Assembly (NCBI RefSeq): GCF_000003815.2
Contig: NW_023365633.1
Location: 22,566 to 58,806, forward strand
From: Branchiostoma floridae
Lineage: Eukaryota > Chordata > Leptocardii > Amphioxiformes > Branchiostomatidae
Length of the DNA: 36,241 nucleotides
Direction: 5' to 3'
Below the pieces are notes generated by a model that was given only the letters and a program-made list of their open reading frames with translations, was not told the origin of the DNA and did not search any database. This document shows, in pieces, positions 1-8,586 of this stretch. Numbering within the stretch: the stretch's first letter is position 1; each line of letters begins with the position of its first letter. The translations under genes and the position numbers were made by a program.

Positions 1-215
1 CGACACGCTAAAGCTTTACTCCCTTGGAACACTTTACTTCATACATGCCTACCACTGACAAGTCCAAGACTGAACAGGAAGCACTACTTGCATGATGTTT
101 TCTTCAATTTTAAACATTGTATGACTTGTAAGCAATGGCACATCTTGAAACTTTACCAAAGTGAGTTCCTTTAATACAAAAATTATTACAAAAACTATGA
201 TGATACTGAACGTAC

Positions 216-3200
216 CTTCGGGCTGCATGACGCGTCCGGTGACGGCCAGTCATTCTCCTTGTCCTGCTGATCAGGTGACCCGACGGGTTTCCTGTGAGCG
301 AACTTCCTGCGCAGCGCCTGGGCGATGAGCGCCGCCGGGTCCTGGGCGTCGGCTTCCTTCGGCTTCTGTCTCACGGGGGTGCCTCCTGGTGACCTGGTAA
401 TGGTAGGAATGGTCAAGTTACTGTAACTGCATTTAAGTTCGCGGGGATTTAATTTCGAGGTAGCGAGAAAAAGGACTTTTTGCGGTGGTTTTAATTTCGC
501 GGTAACACCATAGATTGAAGTCTAATATAGTAGTATAATAGAAAAATGTTCGCGGTGGTTTTAAGTTCGCGGTGAAGTGGTCACTGCGAAAACCGCAAAC
601 ATTTCTGCATTTACAGTACATTGTAGTTCCATTGCCTTTTTGAGGCTGTAGGGGCAGTGGGTTGTTATTCATTATGTCTAGGGTACAGTAATGGTAGGCA
701 CAGCCCATCCCTCTCCTTCCACTGCCTTTTACCTCCCCGACCGTCAGTCAGGTTCCCATTTTTACACCTAGGTGGTGTGGGGAAAGTCCTTTAAAGTGCC
801 CATAAGGATGCAGGATCGGTGGCATGTCAGGAAATTTGAACACAAGACCTCTGGGTTCTGGGCCGCGACCCGCCCGAGTTCCCCTCCCGCCACCTCTCCC
901 CCTTAACCATCTGCCGTGGAAACCCACCAAGTAATCAATCGCCCCTTTTGTCATGTAGAATGTGTTGTTTTCTTATATACAAGCTGCACAAAGCCCTGCG
1001 CGCTGCTATATATTTACCTTTGCCAGAATGGCTAAGGTTATGTTTTGGGCTTGTGAGTCTGTCTGTGTGTGTGTCTGTGTGTCTGTTAACAGCATAACTC
1101 AAGAAGTCTTGGATGGATCCCGATAATATTTGGTAGGTGGGTAGGGGTCGGGAAAACGAAGGTCAAGTTCGATAATGGGCCCCCTAGCGGCTTGCTAAGG
1201 TACTGCAGCAGAACCTCAATTTTTGATATCTCGTGTTCTGGACATGCTGTGATCATGATTTTTGAGTGGTAGATAGCCCTCGAGGCAGAGAGTAAGTGCT
1301 GTGAGTTTGGGCCCCCTAGCAGCTTTTTTGGAACTGCAGGCGCCGGTTTCCTTTCAAACTTTGGATGAGAATAACTCTACAACGTGTTGACGGATCGTCA
1401 TGATTTTTGGTATGTAGATAGAATGAGTGATGACTTACATAATGGTATACTAATTATGCAAATCAGCAGCTAATTTGCATAATTAATGAGGAAAAATTAT
1501 AAATCCACTTCATTCCATGATAGGACTTTCAAACTTGTCACATATGTAGCTGGGAAGGAGAGAAATGTCGACAGATATCAATTATGCAAATGGTGACCTC
1601 ATTTGCATAATTAATGAGAAAATATGAACATGTTGACGGATCATCATGTTTTTTTGTATGTAGGTAGCGTAAGTGAAGACCTACATAATCAGATAACAAT
1701 TATGCAAATCAACAGCTAATTTGCATAATTAATGAGGATATTTTATAAATTCACTACATTCCATGATAGGGCTTTAAAACTTGTCACATATGTAGCTGAG
1801 AAAGAGAGAAATGTCAATACATATTTATCATGCAAATGATGATCTCATTTGCATAATTAATGAGAAAATATTAACGTGTTGACGGATCGTCATGATTTTC
1901 GGCATGTAGATAGCCTAAATGAAGACTTATATAATGTGATACTTATTATGCAAGTTAACAGCTAATTTGCATAATTGATTAGGAAAAGTTCATAAATCCA
2001 CTGCATTCCATTATAGTACTTTCATCAAAGTTGTCACATATGTAACTGAGAAAGAGGGAAGAGAGTAAGAGGTGTATTTAAAGACTTTGAAAGAGAATAA
2101 GTCAAGAATGGATCAAAGGATCATCATGATTTTTGGTCTGCTGATAGCTTAAGTAATGCTTGATACAATTTGATATCAATTAATTGTAAATTGGTATCTA
2201 ATTTGCATAATAAATGCCGAAATTTTATAAACCAACTCCAAGCATTTAATTATAAAGAAAATGAAATGAGTAACGCATTTGTCTACAGACATCATTCTAC
2301 ATAACAAATTATTTGGCAAAGGTATGTGTTCGTGGAACTCTAGTTTGGTCTATTTTCCACTCCATTTTGGAAAATTATCTCTGCCCCCCGACAGCAGGTT
2401 GGGTGCTCGGCCGCGCCGACCGACACAATGACTGTCTTTATCAAATAATTGTGTTTTTTGGCTCAAACCTAATTTTATGTGTTGGCGTGACAGATAGGGT
2501 AAGTTACCCTATCTGTCACGCCAACGTGACTCCACAGGGAGACCTAGGAACAAGGCAATGATAGTGGGGGGTTCAGTGCAGGGCTTTAGCCAGCGTCCGT
2601 TTTTCCGTCAATTGACGGAAATTTGCTGCCTGTGACGGAAAAAAAATTAAACCATTCCGTCAACCTTGACGGAAAAAAATAACGGAGAGAGATGTGAAAT
2701 CTCCTGAATTTAGATAAAGTGCGGCTATACCACGCCCAAACACCCGAAAAACTGCCGCGAAAACCACGCGGGCCGATTTTTCCCAGCGCACGGCAAGCGC
2801 CGGCGTTCCTTATTTGCATTAAAAGAATACACTGGGCGGGAAAATTGACGCGCCATGACCACCGGCGCCAGAAGGTCTCAGCTCTGGTCTCAGTTGAAGT
2901 CTGTTATATGCGTTTTTGTTTACTTTTAATGTTAAACAACATGTGCTAACTGTAACATAACAATAAAATGAATTTACATAAAGAACGGGGCTGACTGGCC
3001 CGACTCCGACATACTGCTACGTGACATAAACAACGGCGCGGGAACGGGCCCAACTTGCGCTAACTGTTACATGACAATAGAATAAAATAAACATCGAGCG
3101 TCTTACGAGCGCAACATATGGGCTAACTGTTACATGACAATAAAATAAAATAAAATAAACAAAGGGCGTCTTACGGAAACAACATGCGCTAAGTGTTACA

Positions 3201-6200
3201 TGACAAAAGACTAAACTGGTCCGACTGGTACGTTCCTACGAACTTTCACCCAGAAGATGACGTAGCACTTGTTGTTGCTAGCGGCCATTTTGTTGCTGGT
3301 GCCGATTCCATAATTTTGAGTGAAATTCAGTGAATGTTACGTCGACTAGTGTTGTCCTTTTATGTCGTAAGTATACAAGTAACTTTCAATTGACGATATA
3401 GGAAACCATTGTGTAGGTTATGAAGTAAACTATTACCTACCTTGACCTACGTTGACAAATTCGTAGCACGACTCGTGAAGTCCTTTCGCTGACGCTGCCT
3501 TCCGATGACCGAGAATATCAAAGACTACGAAGTATGCGAACTAGCTTTGCCATTACCCATTGAAGGAGACGGAGACTAATAAGTAAAGTTTCTTTTATTA
3601 TAGGAATTCATCAGGTAGTAGATCGTTTTTATTCAATAAACTTTAATCAAGTTTGCTTCAATTCTGTGCGTGCGTGTGTATGTTATTTGACGTTGTGAAT
3701 AGTGACGTTACGGAAGGGCGTGATAATGATCGCACGAGGCAGACATTGTTTTGTTTAAATTTTGTAGTCAATGACGGAAAATGATAAACGATGACGGAAA
3801 AAATAATTTTCGGAAGGATTTTTCCGTCAATGAAAATTGGGCTGACGGAAAAAAATTTCGAGCTGGCTAAAGCCCTGGTTCAGTGCAACGAGAATAAATC
3901 TGAGCAAACCAAAACAAAAATTTTTGGCTACATTCCCATAAACAGTTTGATAACTACAGAAAACTGACCTTTCCACAGAGCGCAGCTTGACGTTGCTCAT
4001 GTCCTTGAGTACAGCCATCATGTTTGGGACTCCGCCGGGGCTGGGCATGGAAACGGGTGTGCTCACAGAGGCAGACCGCTTTGACTTGTTCTGGGGAAAA
4101 CATTTAGGTTTCACAATTATACATCTGTTTATACTGGGCATGGAGACGGGCGTGCTCACGGAGGCTGAGCGCTTCGACTTGTTCTGGGGACAACAAAGGT
4201 TTCACAATTAAACACAATCATGTCATCTGTAAACACAGTGAATTAGTCAGGTGTCAGTCTCTCAAGTCCTGGTGAAGTCAACACTCATGATCATTTACGT
4301 CATCACAACACACACAATTGTCACTACTTTCTGATGCTGATTTCTGGAACAAAAAATATAATGTTCCTGATAGGAGTACTGGGATTCCCATTACATGCAT
4401 ATCACAGATTCACATTCACCAAACAGTTCAAATGCTATGCTTTCTTTGGTTATCTTTGTCCTGAAATTGTAGATGGTATAACCTGGATAGGGTTCAGGAA
4501 CAAAGTTATTTACACCCAAATGATATCACGTATGTGAAATGTGGACTGAAATTGTTTTATACTAATGGTCTCACACAAACTTACCTTCCTGATGATCTCC
4601 TTGATGTTCATGACAGGTGTGGCCAGACTTGCAGGGGGAGGGGGTGGAGGTGGGGGAGGGGGCGGTGCAGGTGGTGGAGCCTGAGGGGTCCCCAGGGGGT
4701 TACCAGCACCTGGCTGTACGGAGGGGGTCTGCGGCTGCACGGTGGCCATGAGAGCGATCTGAGCGCGGAGTTTGTTCAGCTCTGCCTCCAGCGCGCTGAT
4801 TCTCTGCAGGGCTGCATCTTCTACTGGGGGCTGCTTCTGTAGGGTGGTCAGGGGGGAAATGTTTTAGTTATACACAAAACCATCCCGCATGATTGTAACT
4901 TGTAAGAGGAAAGAAACATAGTGTTGTATATATAAGTACAGTACAATGTGTCGGAGCTCAACTTTTAGTTTTGGAACAAATGCACCAGAGCACCTACTAA
5001 TTGCCTAAATTGTCTGGTGTGTACAAAAACAAATTGTGTGTACAGTCGTCATAAGAAAAAGTATGTTGTCAACTCTATACAAACTTTACTGTCTCGCTTC
5101 GAAGCTTGAATCTAAAATGTTATGGCTTACTAAGACTTTTCTGTATCTGTATGCACAAAAGTGCAGATGTATCCAGTATTTTGAGCTGATTGTGTGACTT
5201 TGACAAACAAATTATTAATATCCTAAGAACCTTTCCTACCTGACTAGGATTGCACGTTGCTGCAGGGGTGGTGTCTAAGACGTGTTCCGTCTCCTTTCTC
5301 CTGACACAACTTCTTGAGTTTCTCCTGGCTTCTCTTCTGGACTGTCCCAATTCACAGCTGAGGGGAGAGGTGGGCAGTGGGAAACAATGTTATCTACCTT
5401 AGCTTTAGCATGCATATTCATTCTGTATTACAGTTTATGTCATACCTGTGACGCGAAAACATTCAATATGGGTGTTCCGGACTGGGCCTATATTTACTAA
5501 AGGACCTCCAAATATGGCATTGACATGTGCATGATTACAACAAATACAGACTGCTGCCCCCTGATATTGATACTCTCTATATTTAGCAAAATTGCCAAAT
5601 ACTAGTAGGACTTTTTTCTTTTCTTGCATTTCCTACACGACTTTTTCTTCTTGGCTTCTATGTTGAAAAGCAAAAAAAAAATCAACATTTTATTATTGAT
5701 ATCAGCCTACCAAAATCTCTTCTTGGAGTTGGAGAGAAATACCATGGTCATGGTACAATAAATTCTACCTCATGTATGTTAGTTATAAGTAACTTGGTAC
5801 ATTTCCTACCTGATGTGTGTATGTTAGTAAGTTAGTCCGTGTCCTCACCTAATGTAGATGCCAGGCAGTGGTTCCTCCTGTTCCAACATGGCGATGTCCG
5901 CCAGCGACACCGGCGCTCTCCGCACGCCATCCTCGCTGAACGGGGTAGAGCATCGCTGATCCGGCTGGACAGTCTGGGAAACACGGGGGCAGAAACAGAA
6001 AAAAGTCACACGTTGTTCAAATACACCAGGAGGTCTCAGTCAATCTGAACTTTTTGAGACCACCTGTTATATTAATCCTTCAACAAATGTGGTAAATCTC
6101 AATAGACCAAATAAATATTATAGATGAGTGGGGCTCGGATATTGCGGTGTGATACCTTATCTGGAAGTAGAGTCTGCAGTGCTGGGGTTTGAGTGACAAT

Positions 6201-7160
6201 ACTGCGGTGGGAGACCTTACCTGGAAGTATAGTCTGTGGTGCTGGGGTTTGAGTGATGATACTGTGGTGTGAGACCTTACCTGGAAGTAGAGTCTGTGGT
6301 GCTGGGGTTTGAGTGATGATACTGTGGTGTGAGACCTTACCTGGAAGTAGAGTCTGTGGTGCTGGGGTTTGAGTGACGATACTGTGGTGTGAGACCTTAC
6401 CTGGAAGTAAAGTCTGTGGTGCTGGGGTTTGAGTGACAGGTAGGTGCCGATCACCCGGACAATACTGCGGTGTGAGACATTCTTAACCTTCCTCTGGGCT
6501 GACTTTGGCCACCAGCTGACCCACAGGGTGCAGAGGTGCTGGTGGGCGACCTGGACAGGAAGGGGGGAAGAAAGTGTTAGTATTGATATTTTTAGTAATA
6601 ATTTTTGTAGTTCTAAGGCCAAGGACAAAAGTTGTGTGTTTCTGCTACAGTCCTGAAAAAAAATAGGGTCGGTAGGTAGGGCTTATCTTTTTTTTCAATT
6701 ACGCCCAAACTCTAGATAGTAATACAATACAGACAAAATAGGTGACAAAGTAACACTGAAGAGCACGAGTACACTTATATAGTATAATATTTTTCAATGT
6801 CAAACTTATAATTTTGTGCATAATGGCTTTGGATACTAAATCTTGGATAGGGAGCAGGCTGGAACTGGAAACTATGTGACTCCACTGCCCACCAAAAGGA
6901 GGCTAAGTTCGGCATGTTTTTGGAAAGTTCAAACACAACATTTTTTTCCTCGCCCTAACAACAATGGCGAGGAAAAAAGTGTTTCCTGTGTTTTCTGTTG
7001 TTTATATGTTTCTCTTCTTTGCTCCACTTTGCTAGTCTGAAATAAAGTTGTAGTGACCGTTGGACGAAATGAATCCAAGATGAGCGAGTCTTACCATTAC
7101 ATAAGGGAGCAGATGGTTGATGATGTGGATGACAATTTGTGATGACAGGCTGTGGTCCAT
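216..7160 (-). CDS. MTFR1: Mitochondrial fission regulator (MTFR1 family), 3' end outside window
   Basis: Coding exons in transcript order: 7160-7095 (exon 7179-7095), 6550-6401, 5973-5849, 5357-5240, 4836-4585, 4090-3969 and 393-216. All junctions are GT-AG with matching phases, giving 337 codons before the left edge. The start ATG at 7160 is the first after an in-frame TGA two codons upstream in the same exon. Visible family hallmarks: SIVRVIGTYLSLKP (about residues 51-64), RRAPVSLADIAMLEQEE (about 91-107), a heptad-like segment ISALEAELNKLRAQIA (about 165-180), a long proline run (about 205-225), then PNMMAVLKDM, VKLRSVERSPGGTPV and an ALRRKFAHR / DKEN tail. MTFR proteins act at the outer mitochondrial membrane in fission, distribution and respiration. 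Human MTFR1 is about 333 aa, so little should be missing. The hit could equally be described as the single pre-duplication MTFR1/MTFR2/MTFR1L gene. Exon 6550-6401 has a donor-bearing 60-bp repeat after it, and exon 4090-3969 has a partial copy upstream. Confidence 0.85.
419..618. mobile_element. TA-flanked MITE (Tc1/mariner-like ends), 196 bp
   Basis: The ends are imperfect inverted repeats: CTGTAACTGC inward from 421, and the reverse complement of GCATTTACAG inward from 616. Each is flanked by TA (419-420 and 617-618), as expected for Tc1/mariner-type target duplication. The interior has several copies of a TTCGCGGTGGTTTTAA-like motif, one at about 549-564. No coding capacity. It lies in MTFR1 intron 7. 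Confidence 0.55.
720..960. repeat. Degenerate dispersed-repeat-like segment
   Basis: It reads like a decayed interspersed repeat with a tRNA-like B-box remnant in reverse orientation (TTTGAACACAAGACC near 836-850, followed by CTCTGGGTTCTGGGCC). An open reading frame on the minus strand here looks low-complexity (RGRGGGRGTRAGRG) and is not supported as a gene. The family assignment is an impression only. Confidence 0.25.
1021..1360. repeat. TG-rich segment and probable interspersed repeat in MTFR1 intron 7
   Basis: A (TG/TCTG)n run lies at about 1055-1085. The rest repeats phrases such as GGGCCCCCTAGC (about 1177 and 1308) and a GATCATGATTTTTGAGTGG motif related to the tandem region that follows. 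No gene seen. Confidence 0.35.
1360..2260. repeat. A/T-rich tandem repeat of about 245 bp with octamer palindromes
   Basis: About three to four imperfect units. The marker GTTGACGGATC recurs near 1385, 1633 and 1876. Each unit has inverted pairs of the octamer ATGCAAAT / ATTTGCAT, within 12-bp arms AATTATGCAAAT ... ATTTGCATAATT, for example 1452-1463 with 1473-1484, 1580-1591 with 1601-1612 and 1698-1709 with 1719-1730. No coding potential. It lies in MTFR1 intron 7. Confidence 0.7.
2481..2525. repeat. 45-bp near-perfect palindrome
   Basis: Arms 2481-2502 and 2504-2525 are exact reverse complements (22 bp each) around one central base. The left arm begins GTTGGCGTGACAGATAGGG. It lies about 45 bp left of the hAT-like insertion and is not part of it. 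Confidence 0.85.
2571..3885. mobile_element. Non-autonomous hAT-like element with 8-bp target duplication
   Basis: Direct repeats GTTCAGTG at 2571-2578 and 3878-3885 bound an element at 2579-3877 (1,299 bp). Its termini are inverted repeats starting CAGGGCTTTAGCCAGC. Both subterminal zones carry clusters of TTCCGTCA / TGACGGAA. The interior has four degenerate copies of a GCTAACTGTTACATGACAAT unit (about 2945-3210). An 8-bp duplication and CAGGG ends are typical of hAT superfamily elements. No transposase reading frame is present, so it is a deletion derivative or MITE inserted in MTFR1 intron 7. Confidence 0.8.
4133..4183 (-). pseudogene. Partial copy of MTFR1 exon 7 (acceptor side)
   Basis: The 51 bases repeat the acceptor (CCCCAG) and first 17 codons (NKSKRSASVSTPVSMPS) of the real exon at 4090-3969. 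The copy then runs into unrelated intron sequence with no usable in-phase donor. The differences from the real exon all fall at third codon positions and are synonymous. Intron sequence just upstream of the acceptor is also shared (AGGTTTCACAATTA on the plus strand). Whether it is spliced is unknown. Confidence 0.75.
6142..6440 (-). repeat. 60-bp tandem repeat carrying the MTFR1 exon 3 end and donor
   Basis: About five units with an exact 60-bp period. Each holds the last codons of MTFR1 exon 3 (SLKPQHHRLYFQ) followed by the donor CAG|GTAAGG. Intact donors fall after 6401 (taken as the real one), 6341, 6281 and 6221; the fifth, near 6161, is changed to CAG|ATAAGG. Because 60 is a multiple of three and there are no stops, using a distal donor would add 20, 40 or 60 residues in frame. 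Confidence 0.85.
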
Positions 7161-7499
7161 CAGTCACCAACTCCACTGTCTGGATAGAGGAGAAAGATTA
7201 AATCACTCAGGTGTGATACGCCAAGTGCTAAATATAACCGGAGATGTATCAACCAGTACTGATATTAAATCCTGCAAAAAAAGTTTTTCATGATTTATAA
7301 AAGCTCCTTGCTAGTACATTTTAGTAGCAGTACACTGAAAAATTTAAATTTAAATGCCCCCCTCCCCAGATCCAAGACGACGGTTTGCTAGTGATGCATA
7401 TTATTTTGCTACTCACTCGCATCACGATTTTGCACGATCTATGAGTCTGCAAAAGCTAACAGCATGTGTGAGAGCTGCACCTGTACCTGTATTCCTTAC

Positions 7500-7610
7500 C
7501 TTGCTGAAAAGCAGACACGGCAGACTTCTTGAATCAAAACATTTCCACCTCAACTTTCTCTTCTCCACTTCTCGGGCCACAAAATGGTTTTAAACCAAGC
7601 GCTACCGGTT
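7500..7610 (-). other. MTFR1: Probable MTFR1 5' untranslated exon
   Basis: A strong minus-strand donor, CAGCAAG|GTAAGG, ends an exon at 7500, upstream of the first coding exon (7179-7095). The transcription start is not visible; the right boundary is a guess placed next to the promoter motifs. Confidence 0.5.
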
Positions 7611-7800
7611 TTTCCCAGCATGCACCGCGCAGCCAGCGCATCAGCCAATCAGGTTTATTCTTTTCTCCGACATCACAAAATTTGACCAATCACACACCGT
7701 TAAGGTCATTACGTCATGTATATGCGCCATCTTTAAATTTTCAACCCATCGCTTTAAATTTTGCAGGCCAAAAACGGACGGGAGAGGTTGAAATACCGCG
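7600..7800. promoter_or_regulatory. Shared MTFR1/ARMC1 bidirectional promoter
   Basis: The two genes start back to back: MTFR1 first-exon donor at 7500 (minus), ARMC1 first-exon donor at 7894 (plus). Between them are two CCAAT boxes (7645-7649 and 7686-7690), a CRE-like TTACGTCA (7709-7716) and a YY1-like GCGCCATCTT (7724-7733). No TATA box is evident. This is typical of divergent housekeeping promoters. Confidence 0.65.
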
Positions 7801-7894
7801 AAATAAAACAGCTACCAAGACCGAGGAGACGTTTTACAGCAGTCCAATCTTCTGAGGTTGGAAAATCAGCCACACAGAATTGTCCCGAAAAGAG
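7780..7894 (+). other. ARMC1: Probable ARMC1 5' untranslated exon
   Basis: The donor AGAG|GTAAGG at 7894/7895 closes an exon containing an in-frame TGA (about 7852) and no ATG in the ARMC1 frame. It joins the acceptor at 8562/8563. The left boundary is estimated. Confidence 0.5.
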
Positions 7895-8586
7895 GTAAGG
7901 GGTGTTTTCAGACGCTTACTTGCAAGAAAATCGAGGCTGAGAAAATCGTTGTGTTCAAAACCCCCTCCCCCTATATTATAATAAGCTAATACTTTGATGT
8001 TGTTACAAGCTTAAGGTTTCCCAAATACATAGTTGAATGACTCTTTGGCAGCACAGAGCGTGTGTTGTTAGTTGCACACTAAAGATTTGTTTAGCCTTTA
8101 GTTTATGGTTTGAAAAACCTCCTACCGCTATCTGGTTTGATGGTGATCATGCAGATAAAATTTAAGGGCAACTTCTGAACTTGTATGATAAATTATGTTC
8201 AGGTATTTATCATGTTTACATGAACCACTGTCCCCATACTGGGTTTGTGTACAGGTGGATTTTCCCCATAGCAGTGTGATATACATGTAATACCATTGAT
8301 TGAACCAAAGACAAAAAACTCTTACTAGTGATGACTCATTTTTTTCGCAATTTTTTCCTGAGTTTTTGATGATTTCAAGATGAAAAGTGGATATGGTTTT
8401 GGACAATTCATATCAAGTTGATTGAGAAACTGCTATTTGCTATATCATAGATAGAACTTTATTGCACGACAATTGTACATGGTACAAAGTATGGCAACAT
8501 ATCACCTGAATGCCTAACCTTCAGCAGTGAGAACGTTGTGCCTGATTTTGGTGTATCCTCAGGTAGAAGAACCAGCCCAGGTAAAC

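Noticed and set aside
748-954. 68-codon minus-strand frame
   Set aside because: Low-complexity Arg/Gly-rich translation of a dispersed-repeat-like segment in an MTFR1 intron.
6080-6628. 182-codon open frame on the minus strand
   Set aside because: Only 6401-6550 is a supported MTFR1 exon. The remainder is the 60-bp repeat and intron; no acceptor or start supports a separate gene.
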